The notes below the pieces were generated by a model, which saw only the letters and a program-made list of their open reading frames with translations, made no database searches and was not told the DNA's origin. Position numbers and translations under genes: made by a program. This document shows positions 42,792 to 51,509 of a stretch of 64,000 nucleotides of DNA, piece after piece; position 1 is the stretch's first letter, and the number at the start of each line of letters is the position of its first letter. Source of the DNA: Comamonas sp. KCTC 72670 (GTDB lineage Bacteria > Myxococcota > Myxococcia > Myxococcales > Myxococcaceae); assembly GCA_014656495.1 (NCBI GenBank), contig BNCN01000009.1, forward strand, positions 62,001 to 126,000, written 5' to 3'.

Positions 42792-45700
42792 GTGAAACGA
42801 CTGACCTCCTCCCTCCTCGCCGTCCTGCTGCTGCCCACCGCGCCGCTGGCCGCGCAGCAAGCTCCGGCGAAGCCCCCCTCGGTCCGGCAGGACCCGCCGC
42901 AGCCGTCCCCCGACACGAAGGACACCGCGCGCAACGCCGCCCGCGCCGCTGAGGTGAACGCGCCCCCGCCGCCCTCCGGTGAAGCCGCGCAGAAGACGGA
43001 GAAGGACGCCAAGGACGCCTGGAAGGTGGACGCGCCCGGCTTCCCCTCGCGTCAGGTGAACATCGACGTCACCGAGGGCACGTGGATGAACGTGGACGTC
43101 AGCCCGCGCGGCGACGCCATCGTCTTCGACCTGCTGGGTGACCTCTACGTGGTGCCCATGGGCGGCGGCGAGGCGAAGGCGCTGACGTCCGGCGTCGCGT
43201 GGGACATGCAGCCGCGCTTCAGCCCGGATGGGAAGCACATCGTCTTCACCAGCGACCGGGGGGGTGGCGACAACATCTGGGTGATGGACCGGGACGGCTC
43301 GAACGCGCGGGCGGTGACAGAGGAGAAGTTCAGGCTGCTCAACAGCCCCGCGTGGAGCCCGGACGGCCAGTTCATCGTGGCGCGCAAGCACTTCACCGCG
43401 CGGCGCTCGCTGGGCGCGGGTGAGGTGTGGATGTACCACCGCTCCGGCGGCGAGGGCGTGCAGCTCACCGAGCGCACCAACGACCAGAAGGACCTGGGCG
43501 AGCCCGCGTACTCCCCCGACGGGCGCTACGTCTACTTCAGCCAGGACGTCACGCCGGGGAAGTCCTTCGAATACAACAAGGACCCCAACGGCCAGATTTA
43601 CGCCATCCAGCGTCTGGATTTGGAGACGAAGGAGATTGACCCCTTCGTCACCGGGCCGGGCGGGTCCATCCGCCCCACGCCGTCGCGTGATGGCAAGCAG
43701 CTGGCGTTCGTGCGCCGCGTGCGCGGCAAGAGCGTGCTCTACGTCACCGACGTGGCGTCCGGAGCGGAGCGCCCGCTGTATGACGGGCTCGACCGGGACA
43801 TGCAGGAGACGTGGGCCATCCACGGCGTGTACCCGACGCTGGCGTGGACGCCGGACAACGCGTCCATCGTGTTCTGGGCGGGCGGCAAGCTTCAGCGCAT
43901 CGACGTGGCCACGAAGAAGGTGACGCCCATTCCCTTCCGCGTGCGGGGCACGCGCACGATCGCCGAGGCCGTGCGCAGCCCGCAGGCCGTGGCGCCCGAG
44001 CGCTTCAACACGAAGATGCTGCGCTGGGTGCAGGTGTCCCCGAAGGGGGACCGCGTGGTGTACCAGGCGCTGGGCAAGCTGTACGTGAAGGAGCTGCCGG
44101 CCGGCACGCCGCGGCGCCTGACGAAGCAGGACGACCACTTCGAGTTCTACCCGTCGTTCTCCCGGGATGGGCGCTCCATCGTCTACACGACGTGGGATGA
44201 CGAGAAGATGGGCAGCATCCGCGTCGTGTCCGCCACGGGCGGCGAGGGCAAGGTGCTGACGAAGGACCCGGGCTACTACGTGGAGCCCGCGCTCAGCCCG
44301 GATGGGAAGACGCTGGTGTACCGCGCGACGGGCGATGGCTACTTGATGCCCGGACGGTGGAGCCGCAACACGGGCCTGTTCGCCATGCCCGTGGGCGGTG
44401 GCGCGCCGAAGCGGCTGGCGCGGGATGGCGAGCAGCCGCACTTCGGTTCGCGCCCGGACCGCGTGTACTTCCTGCACGTGGAGCGGAAGGAGAAGGAGGA
44501 CGTCCGCTCGCTGAAGAGCGTCGGGCTGAACGGGAGCGAGGAGCGCACGCACCTGACCAGCGCCGAGGCCACCGAGCTGCGCGTGTCTCCGGACGAGCGG
44601 TGGGTGGCGTTCCGCGAGAACTTCAACGCGTACATCGTGCCCTTCGCGCTGGGGGCCAAGTCGGCCACGGTGGGGCCGAGCGCGAAGGCGCTGCCGCAGT
44701 CGAAGGTGAGCCGGGACGCGGGGATGTTCCTGCACTGGTCCGGCGACAGCCAGCGGCTGCACTGGGCGCTGGGGCCCGAGCTCTACACGCGCTCGCTGAA
44801 GGACAGCTTCGCGTTCATCGAAGGCGCGCCGGAGAAGCTGCCGGAGGCGCCGGAGAAGGGCGTGGACATCTCCTTCCCGGTGAAGGCGGACGTGCCGGAG
44901 GGCACCCTGGCCTTCGTGGGGGGGCGCGTCATCACGATGAAGGGTGACGAGGTCCTGGAGCAGGGCGTGGTGGTGGTGCGCGGCAACCGCATCGTGGCGG
45001 TGGGGCCGGTGGGCAAGGTGCAGGTGCCGTCCGGGGCGAAGGTGGTGGACGTGAAGGGCAAGACGCTGATGCCCGGTCTCATCGACGTGCACTGGCACGG
45101 GGCCATGGGCATGGACGGGCTGATGCCCGAGCAGAGCTGGGTGCATGCGGCGTCGCTGGCCTTCGGCGTGACGACGCTGCATGACCCGTCGAACTCGTCG
45201 GAAGAGGTGTTCGCGGCCAGCGAGATGGCGCGGGCGGGCGGCGTGGTGGCGCCGCGCATCTTCTCCACGGGCACCATCCTCTATGGTGCGTCAGGGACGG
45301 GGTACCGCGCGCCCATCGAGACGGCGGACGACGCGCGGTCGCACCTGCGGCGGATGAAGGCGATGGGGGCCTTCAGCGTGAAGAGCTACAACCAGCCGCG
45401 CCGGGACCAGCGACAGAAGGTGCTCCAGGCGGCGCGCGAGCTGGACATGCTGGTGGTGCCGGAGGGCGGCTCGCTGCTCCAGCACAACCTGACCATGGTG
45501 GTGGATGGGCACACGGGCGTGGAGCACGCGATTCCGGTGGCGCGCATCTACGCGGACGTGAAGCAACTGTGGGGCAAGAGCGGCACGGGCTACACGCCGA
45601 CGCTGGGCGTGGCGTACGGCGGCGTGTGGGGTGAGAACTACTGGTACCAGAAGACGAACGTCTGGGAGGACGAGCGGCTGCTCTCCTTCGTCCCGCGCCG

Positions 45701-46196
45701 GGTGGTGGACGCGCGCAGCCGCAGGCCCATGCACGTGCCGGACGACGAGTTCGGTCACTTCTCCGCCGCCACGGTGGCGAAGGAGCTGAGTGACGCGGGC
45801 GTGAGCGTGCAGCTTGGCGCGCACGGTCAGCGGGAGGGCCTGGCTGCGCACTGGGAGGTCTGGATGTTCGGCCAGGGCGGCATGAAGCCGTTGCAGGCGC
45901 TGCGCTCGGCGACGCTGAGCGGGGCGCGTTACCTGGGGATGGACGGGGAGATTGGATCGCTGGAGGAGGGCAAGCTGGCGGACCTCATCGTGCTGGATGG
46001 CAATCCCTTGCAGGACCTGAAGCACAGCCGGTCCGTGCGCTACACCATGGTGAACGGGCGTCTGTACGACGCGGCCACGCTCAACGAGGTGGGGACGCGT
46101 CAGCGCCCGCGCGCGAAGTTCTTCTTCGAGAAGGACGGCAACGAGGGCTGGAGCCCGAAGGCCACGGAGCACACGCACACGCACGCGTGCGACTGA
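42792..46196 (+). CDS. exported TolB-like propeller fused to an amidohydrolase
   Basis: 1134 residues from a GTG at 42792 (GAGGACTTCTG upstream). A Sec signal peptide (LLAVLLLPTAPLAAQQ) leads into a Pro/Ala/Lys linker. About residues 85-700 form a WD40/TolB-type propeller with repeated blades such as FSPDGKHIVFTSDRGG, YSPDGRYVYFSQD and LSPDGKTLVYRATG. The C-terminal amidohydrolase from about 700 has PGLIDVHWHGAMG (metal HxH), later GHTGVEHAIPV and AHGQREGLAAHWE His residues, and an EEGKLADLIVLDGNP end. This fusion is known in several phyla as an exported imidazolonepropionase/amidohydrolase-like protein. Substrate unknown, perhaps a peptide or cyclic amide in the envelope. Confidence 0.85.
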   Translation: MKRLTSSLLAVLLLPTAPLAAQQAPAKPPSVRQDPPQPSPDTKDTARNAARAAEVNAPPPPSGEAAQKTEKDAKDAWKVDAPGFPSRQVNIDVTEGTWMNVDVSPRGDAIVFDLLGDLYVVPMGGGEAKALTSGVAWDMQPRFSPDGKHIVFTSDRGGGDNIWVMDRDGSNARAVTEEKFRLLNSPAWSPDGQFIVARKHFTARRSLGAGEVWMYHRSGGEGVQLTERTNDQKDLGEPAYSPDGRYVYFSQDVTPGKSFEYNKDPNGQIYAIQRLDLETKEIDPFVTGPGGSIRPTPSRDGKQLAFVRRVRGKSVLYVTDVASGAERPLYDGLDRDMQETWAIHGVYPTLAWTPDNASIVFWAGGKLQRIDVATKKVTPIPFRVRGTRTIAEAVRSPQAVAPERFNTKMLRWVQVSPKGDRVVYQALGKLYVKELPAGTPRRLTKQDDHFEFYPSFSRDGRSIVYTTWDDEKMGSIRVVSATGGEGKVLTKDPGYYVEPALSPDGKTLVYRATGDGYLMPGRWSRNTGLFAMPVGGGAPKRLARDGEQPHFGSRPDRVYFLHVERKEKEDVRSLKSVGLNGSEERTHLTSAEATELRVSPDERWVAFRENFNAYIVPFALGAKSATVGPSAKALPQSKVSRDAGMFLHWSGDSQRLHWALGPELYTRSLKDSFAFIEGAPEKLPEAPEKGVDISFPVKADVPEGTLAFVGGRVITMKGDEVLEQGVVVVRGNRIVAVGPVGKVQVPSGAKVVDVKGKTLMPGLIDVHWHGAMGMDGLMPEQSWVHAASLAFGVTTLHDPSNSSEEVFAASEMARAGGVVAPRIFSTGTILYGASGTGYRAPIETADDARSHLRRMKAMGAFSVKSYNQPRRDQRQKVLQAARELDMLVVPEGGSLLQHNLTMVVDGHTGVEHAIPVARIYADVKQLWGKSGTGYTPTLGVAYGGVWGENYWYQKTNVWEDERLLSFVPRRVVDARSRRPMHVPDDEFGHFSAATVAKELSDAGVSVQLGAHGQREGLAAHWEVWMFGQGGMKPLQALRSATLSGARYLGMDGEIGSLEEGKLADLIVLDGNPLQDLKHSRSVRYTMVNGRLYDAATLNEVGTRQRPRAKFFFEKDGNEGWSPKATEHTHTHACD

Positions 46197-46244
46197 GCGA
46201 TTCGGGACGCTTCACACGGATGGGCTGGCGCTAGAGTGAGCGCC

Positions 46245-46709
<465 letters not shown>

Positions 46710-46815
46710 GCCCGCATCCCAGTCGCGAAAGTCAATAAGCATCGCAGCGAGAGGATTTGTCAGAGGCCGCCAGCGGCCCGTTGCTTGATGTCAGACGCTC
46801 CGGTTAATCCTCGCT

Positions 46816-46838
46816 TTGCCCTGGACCCATCAGGGCAA
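46816..46838 (+). promoter_or_regulatory. stem-loop in the leader of the lipoprotein gene
   Basis: TTGCCCTG (46816-46823), loop GACCCAT, CAGGGCAA (46831-46838), a perfect 8-bp stem 35 bases before the ATG at 46874 and 106 bases after the macro-domain stop. It may be a terminator for the upstream gene or a leader structure. Confidence 0.4.
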
Positions 46839-46873
46839 GCCGAACGGCCGGGACGGCAACTGGACAAGACCTC

Positions 46874-48076
46874 ATGACGAATCGACGTTCTGGAGTTGCA
46901 TCTGTAGGTAAGTGGCGTTGGAGTGTGGCATTGCTGACCGCTGTGGTGGGATGTGGTGTGCCGGAGCAGCCGGCCGACCCTTCCCCCGTGCCCGAGCAGG
47001 AGACGCTGCGCGCGGCGGAAGCGGAGGCGGCGCTGCTGACTCCGCCCGCGGGCTGTACCGAAATCACGATGGGCGAGCTGACGAACGGCATTGAGCGGAC
47101 GCCGGTGCAGTACGGCCCGCAGCCGACCTACGTCGGCACGTTCTCCGACCAGGGCGACCCGGCTGCCGCGGACGTCGCCCGCATCCGCCTGGACGTGAAC
47201 ACCCAGCCCGGCCTCTATGACCTGGCGACGGGCGGCACCAACCTCTTCACGTGCGAGCAGTGCGTGTGGGGCGTGCAGGATTCGGGGACGTCCACCGCGA
47301 GGACGTTCGTGGCGGAGTCGGGCTCGCTCCTGCTCGCGCTCAAGGTGTCGCCGCAGCAGACGATTGGCGCGCTGGCCAACGTCACGCTGCGCCAGTCCGT
47401 GGCCGCGCCGCCGCTGTCCGCGCCCTACACCGGCACCGCGCCGGTGGCGGGCGGCGAGTGCCGGTGGATCCGCTTCGCGACGTGGAACACCGTCCGCCAG
47501 GGTGGGTGCGACCCGCGCGAGGGCTCGCTGACGGCCAACATCCCCGGCCACACGTGCGTGGCCTCCAACCGCGCCGCGGATGACGGGACGCTGGAGAGGT
47601 CGCTCGGCACCAAGACGCACGGCGAGGCATGCACGTACACGGCGGCCACCAGCGAGTACGAGCTGGCGACCACGGACTGCGCCGAGGGCTTCGCCTGTAC
47701 GACGGCCTGGGGCGCCCCGAGCAAGTGCATGGCCACGTGTGACTTCATGGCCGCCGACCCCGGCTGCCCCACGGGCACCGTGTGCGGGGTCCAGGGCCTG
47801 TGCCAGGAGCAGGCCGTGCAGGTGGCGGCGGGCTTCGACTTCGACCCCGCCCTCATCGGCGAGCAGTGCACCCTGGGCTACGCCGAGTTCTGCGGCGCCG
47901 AGGGCGCGCGGGGCGTGTGCCTCGACCTGGGGGGGACGGGCCGCGGCACGTGCTTCCCTTACAAGCGCGCCCGCTCGGAGTGCGGCTCCGGTGAGGAGCT
48001 GGGCTTCGTGTCCTACCCGCTCGCGAGCGGCGGCTACGACCGCAGCTACGGCTTCTGCTACCCGGACGGCCTCTGA
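46874..48076 (+). CDS. Cys-rich lipoprotein, unknown function
   Basis: 400 residues. Lipobox TAVVGCG (Cys27). About 20 Cys follow in the mature part, concentrated after residue 200 (EGFACTTAWGAPSKCMATCDF, seen as GFACTTAWG and KCMATCDF; TVCGVQGLCQEQ; CTLGYAEFCGAEG; GTCFPYKRARSECGSG). These short Cys clusters resemble the EGF-like or Dickkopf-like segments common in myxobacterial surface proteins. Likely anchored on the outer membrane. Family not recognised. Confidence 0.65.
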   Translation: MTNRRSGVASVGKWRWSVALLTAVVGCGVPEQPADPSPVPEQETLRAAEAEAALLTPPAGCTEITMGELTNGIERTPVQYGPQPTYVGTFSDQGDPAAADVARIRLDVNTQPGLYDLATGGTNLFTCEQCVWGVQDSGTSTARTFVAESGSLLLALKVSPQQTIGALANVTLRQSVAAPPLSAPYTGTAPVAGGECRWIRFATWNTVRQGGCDPREGSLTANIPGHTCVASNRAADDGTLERSLGTKTHGEACTYTAATSEYELATTDCAEGFACTTAWGAPSKCMATCDFMAADPGCPTGTVCGVQGLCQEQAVQVAAGFDFDPALIGEQCTLGYAEFCGAEGARGVCLDLGGTGRGTCFPYKRARSECGSGEELGFVSYPLASGGYDRSYGFCYPDGL

Positions 48077-48087
48077 TGTGATGACAG

Positions 48088-48120
48088 CCCCGCTTCCGCG
48101 CAGCACGGGCGGAAGCGGGG
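48088..48120. terminator. bidirectional hairpin between convergent genes
   Basis: CCCCGCTTCCGC (48088-48099) and GCGGAAGCGGGG (48109-48120): a perfect 12-bp stem with a 9-base loop, followed on the plus strand by TGTTGTT. It lies 11 bases after the lipoprotein stop and 17 bases before the SDR stop. Confidence 0.7.
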
Positions 48121-48137
48121 TGTTGTTCCCGTCCCGC

Positions 48138-49016
48138 CTACTCCTTCGACTCCCCGCCGAGGATGCGCGGCGCCGTCGCGCGGTGGAAGCCCTCGTAGGG
48201 CTTCGAGGCGGTGGTCTCCTCCAGCGGGAAGATCTTGGTGTTGCACGACGCGCCGCCATCAATCTTGATGACGTCGCCGGTGATGAAGGCCGCGGCGTCG
48301 GTGAGCAGGAAGACGATGGCGGCGCTCACCTCGGACTCGGTGGCGAGCCGCTGGAGCGGCACCTCCTTCTTGAGGAGGGGAATCATCGCCTTCACGCCCT
48401 CGTCCTTGTAGCTGTCCATGCCGCTGGAGGCGACCCAGCCCGGCGCCACGGCGTTCACGCGCACGCCGGACGCGGCCCACTCCACGGCCGCCGTCTGCGT
48501 CAGGTTGAGCATGCCCATGCGCGCCGCGCCCGAGTGCCCCATGCCCGGCATGCCGCCCCACGAATCCGCGAGCATGTTGACGATGGAGCCCCCGTGGTTG
48601 CTCATGGACTGGAGGTAGACCTCCCGCGCCATCAGGAAGCCGCCGGTGAGGTTCGTGGACACCACCGCGTCGAAGCCCTTCTTGGAGATGGCCGACAGCG
48701 GCGAGGGGAACTGCCCGCCCGCGTTGTTGACCAGGCCATGGATGGGCCCGTGCGCGGCGACGATGCGCGCCACGGTGGCCTTCACGCCCTCCTCGTCACG
48801 GATGTCGAGCACCTCGAAGGACACCTTGCCGCCGTCCTCCTGGATTTCCCGAGCGACGGCCTCTAGCTTGTCGGCCTTGCGGCCCACCAGGACGACGTTG
48901 GCGCCCAGCGAGGCCAGCTCGTGCGCGGTGCAGCGGCCAATGCCACTGCCGCCGCCGGTGACGACGATGGTGCGGTTGCTGAAACAGCCCGGTGCGAAGA
49001 GAGAGCGGTAGCCCAT
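48138..49016 (-). CDS. SDR oxidoreductase resembling peroxisomal trans-2-enoyl-CoA reductase (PECR)
   Basis: 292 residues with the cofactor motif TGGGSGIG (20-27), and NNAG near residue 98. In place of the usual YxxxK active site it has HSGAAR (161-166) followed by MGMLNLTQTAAVEWA, which matches the PECR/2,4-dienoyl-CoA reductase branch, where Tyr is absent. It probably reduces a 2-enoyl-CoA with NADPH. It is next to and on the same strand as the TetR gene, and beside the carboxylase operon, so it fits branched or terpene acyl-CoA breakdown. A C-terminal extension (ETTASKPYEGFHRATAPR) is unusual. Confidence 0.82.
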   Translation of the reverse strand: MGYRSLFAPGCFSNRTIVVTGGGSGIGRCTAHELASLGANVVLVGRKADKLEAVAREIQEDGGKVSFEVLDIRDEEGVKATVARIVAAHGPIHGLVNNAGGQFPSPLSAISKKGFDAVVSTNLTGGFLMAREVYLQSMSNHGGSIVNMLADSWGGMPGMGHSGAARMGMLNLTQTAAVEWAASGVRVNAVAPGWVASSGMDSYKDEGVKAMIPLLKKEVPLQRLATESEVSAAIVFLLTDAAAFITGDVIKIDGGASCNTKIFPLEETTASKPYEGFHRATAPRILGGESKE

Positions 49017-49061
49017 GTCAGCTCCTGAAGGGAGGTCGTTGATAAAAGAAACCGTGAGGCA

Positions 49062-49691
49062 TCAGGCCCGCGTTGAGCGCCGCGCGCTCAGGGCCTTCTC
49101 CAACGTGAGGGACCAGCGGTGCAGGACCTTCTTCCGGCGCGCGCTGTCGTCGCGAAGCAGGTTCGCCAGCGCGAGCCCTCGGATGAGGTCCAGCGTGGCC
49201 TGAATCAGCTCTCGCACCTCCGCGTCGCTGTCATCCACGCCGAGCAGTTGCACCGTCAACCGGTGGAACTCCCGGCCCACGCGCGCCTCCAACGGCGCGA
49301 GCTGCGCGCGCAGCTCCGAGTCCGCCACGGCGGCCACCCAGAGCTGCACCGCCGCGGTGAACACGGGGCTGAGGTAGATGCCCGCCAGCATGTGGAGGAG
49401 GGCCTCCGTGCGCCGCGCGTCGGCTGGAAGCTTGTCGGCCTTGCGGATGACCGCTTCCACCTGCTGATGCCCCACGTACTCCACGGCCGCGGCGACCAGG
49501 TCCGCGCGGGTGGGGAAGTGGTGCTGACAGGCGCCTCGGGACACACCCGCGCGCTCGGCGATGACCGTCATCGTCGCGCCCGCCCAGCCCAGCTCGGAGA
49601 GGGCGCCAATGGCGGCCTCCATCAGCCGCTGACGCGTGACGCGGCTGCGCTCCTGCTCCTGCCTGCCTGGGGGGCCGGATGCCTCACTCAC
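49062..49691 (-). CDS. TetR-family regulator of the AtuA/carboxylase cluster
   Basis: 209 residues from the GTG at 49691; the open frame extends to 49757 but passes through the operator palindrome, so that start is rejected. The helix-turn-helix is MTVIAERAGVSRGACQHHFP, shortened to AERAGVSRGACQHHF, followed by a helical ligand domain. It is divergent from the AtuA-like gene, with a perfect palindrome at 49715-49744 between them. It is probably a repressor released by an acyl-CoA or terpenoid acid, as AtuR is; the ligand is inferred. Confidence 0.85.
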   Translation of the reverse strand: MSEASGPPGRQEQERSRVTRQRLMEAAIGALSELGWAGATMTVIAERAGVSRGACQHHFPTRADLVAAAVEYVGHQQVEAVIRKADKLPADARRTEALLHMLAGIYLSPVFTAAVQLWVAAVADSELRAQLAPLEARVGREFHRLTVQLLGVDDSDAEVRELIQATLDLIRGLALANLLRDDSARRKKVLHRWSLTLEKALSARRSTRA

Positions 49692-49714
49692 CCGGCCAGG
49701 ATGCGAGCCGACCG

Positions 49715-49744
49715 TTAAAAAAGCAAGCACGCTTGCTTTTTTAA
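49715..49744. promoter_or_regulatory. perfect palindromic operator for the TetR regulator
   Basis: Arms TTAAAAAAGCAAGC (49715-49728) and GCTTGCTTTTTTAA (49731-49744) are perfectly complementary around AC. The site is 23 bases upstream of the TetR GTG and 51 bases upstream of the AtuA-like ATG, so one bound dimer pair could repress both. The AT-rich flanks stand out in this genome. Palindrome seen; binding inferred. Confidence 0.8.
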
Positions 49745-49794
49745 GAGCGCCTGCCAAGACTCACGCGTCTTCGTTGCTGCCGAGTGGAGAGCTC

Positions 49795-51504
49795 ATGCCT
49801 GCGTCCCCCCTGCGTGTCGGCAATGCCTCGGGTTTCTATGGAGATCGCTTCTCGGCGGTCCGGGAGATGCTCGAAGGCGGCCAGCTCGATGTCCTGACTG
49901 GCGACTATCTGGCCGAGCTGACGATGCTCATCCTCGGCAGAGACCGGATGAAGGACCCGTCCACGGGCTACGCCAAGACGTTCCTGAAGCAGATGGAGCA
50001 GTGTCTGGCGTTGGTGGTGGAGAAGAAGGTCAAGGTCGTCACCAACGCGGGAGGCCTGAACCCCGCGGGCCTGGCCGCCGCGCTGCGCGAGGTCGCCGCG
50101 AAGCTGGGCGTGAAGGTGAAGGTCGCCCACGTGGAGGGCGATGACCTCTCCGCGCAAGCGGACGCGCTGGGCCTGGGTTCACCGCTCACCGCGAATGCGT
50201 ACCTGGGCGGGTGGGGCATCGCCGCGTGCCTGCGCGCGGGCGCGGACATCGTCGTCACCGGGCGGGTGACGGATGCCTCGCTGGTGGTGGGCCCGGCGGC
50301 GGCGCACTTCGGCTGGAAGGAGGATGACTGGGACCGGCTCGCGGGGGCGATGGCCGCGGGCCATGTGCTGGAGTGCGGCACGCAGGCCACGGGTGGCAAC
50401 TTCTCGTTCTTCACGGAGCTGGACGCGCGGCGTCCCGGCTTCCCGCTGGCGGAGCTTCACGAGGACGGCAGCAGCGTCATCACCAAGCACGCGGGCACGG
50501 GCGGCGCGGTGACGGTGGACACGGTGCTGGCTCAGCTCGTCTATGAAATCACCGGGGCGCGGTACGCGGGCCCCGACGCGACGGCGCGCTTCGACAGCAT
50601 CACCCTGGCGCAGGAAGGGAAGGACCGCGTCCGTATCTCCGGTGTGCGCGGTGAGCCTCCTCCGCCCACGGTGAAGGTGTGCCTCAACCACCTGGGTGGT
50701 TATCGGAACGAAGCCACGTTCATCCTCGTCGGGTTGGACATCGAGGAGAAGGCGCGGCTGGCGCGCGAGCAGCTCGAGGCGGCGCTGACGCGCAAGCCGA
50801 GGGAAGTCACGTGGATGCTCACGCGGACGGACCGCGAGGACGCCGCCACCGAGGAGCAGGCCGCCGCCTTCCTTCGCGTGGTGGTGAAGGACTCGGACGC
50901 GAAGGTCGTGGGACGGGCCTTCAGCGGCGCGGCCGTGGAGCTGGCCCTGGGCAGCTATCCAGGCTTCACGATGACGGCGCCTCCTTCGGACGGGGCGCCG
51001 TATGGCGTCTACACGCCGGCCTATGTCGAGGCGGGGCGCATCGAGCACGTCGCCGTCCTGGAGGATGGGACGCGGACCGTCATCACGCCGCCGTCAACGT
51101 CGCGCTCGCTGGAGCCGGTGGAGCCCGCGCCGCTGCCGGCTCCACCGCCGGAAGGCCCCACGCGCCGCGCGCCGCTGGGGCGCATCATCGCCGCGCGCAG
51201 TGGTGACAAGGGCGGCACGGCGAACATCGGCGTCTGGGCGCGCTCGGACGCGGCGTGGCAGTGGCTGGCGCATGCGCTCACGGAAGAGAAGCTGCGCGAG
51301 CTGCTCCCCGAGGCGGCGCCGCTGCGCATCGAGCGGCACGTCTTCCCCAACCTGCGGGGCTTGAACTTCGTCATCGATGGAATGCTGGGGGAGGGCGTCT
51401 CGTCGTCCACGCGCTTCGACCCGCAGGGCAAGGCGCTGGGCGAGTGGCTGCGCTCACGGCACATGGACATCCCCGAGGCGCTGCTGCGCGAAGGGCAGGA
51501 GTGA
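49795..51504 (+). CDS. AtuA-family acyclic terpene utilisation protein
   Basis: 569 residues from the ATG at 49795 with GGAG 6-7 bases upstream; the open frame upstream overlaps the operator. The start RVGNASGFYGDRFSAVREML, shortened to GNASGFYGDRFSA, then DYLAELTMLIL and NAGGLNPAG, and CGTQATGGNFSFF are typical of AtuA. A C-terminal AtuA-like domain has GDKGGTANIGVWAR. In Pseudomonas AtuA is needed for growth on citronellol and geraniol; its exact reaction is not known. It heads a three-gene operon with carboxylase subunits (5-base and 14-base gaps). Confidence 0.88.
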   Translation: MPASPLRVGNASGFYGDRFSAVREMLEGGQLDVLTGDYLAELTMLILGRDRMKDPSTGYAKTFLKQMEQCLALVVEKKVKVVTNAGGLNPAGLAAALREVAAKLGVKVKVAHVEGDDLSAQADALGLGSPLTANAYLGGWGIAACLRAGADIVVTGRVTDASLVVGPAAAHFGWKEDDWDRLAGAMAAGHVLECGTQATGGNFSFFTELDARRPGFPLAELHEDGSSVITKHAGTGGAVTVDTVLAQLVYEITGARYAGPDATARFDSITLAQEGKDRVRISGVRGEPPPPTVKVCLNHLGGYRNEATFILVGLDIEEKARLAREQLEAALTRKPREVTWMLTRTDREDAATEEQAAAFLRVVVKDSDAKVVGRAFSGAAVELALGSYPGFTMTAPPSDGAPYGVYTPAYVEAGRIEHVAVLEDGTRTVITPPSTSRSLEPVEPAPLPAPPPEGPTRRAPLGRIIAARSGDKGGTANIGVWARSDAAWQWLAHALTEEKLRELLPEAAPLRIERHVFPNLRGLNFVIDGMLGEGVSSSTRFDPQGKALGEWLRSRHMDIPEALLREGQE

Positions 51505-51509
51505 GACCG

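Noticed and set aside
42777-45182. 801-codon open frame on the minus strand opposite the amidohydrolase gene
   Set aside because: Low-complexity Arg/His/Val product with no motif; the plus-strand propeller-amidohydrolase is clear.
49692-49757. TetR start upstream of 49691
   Set aside because: These codons run through the operator palindrome and give a Lys/Ala/Leu tail atypical of TetR proteins.
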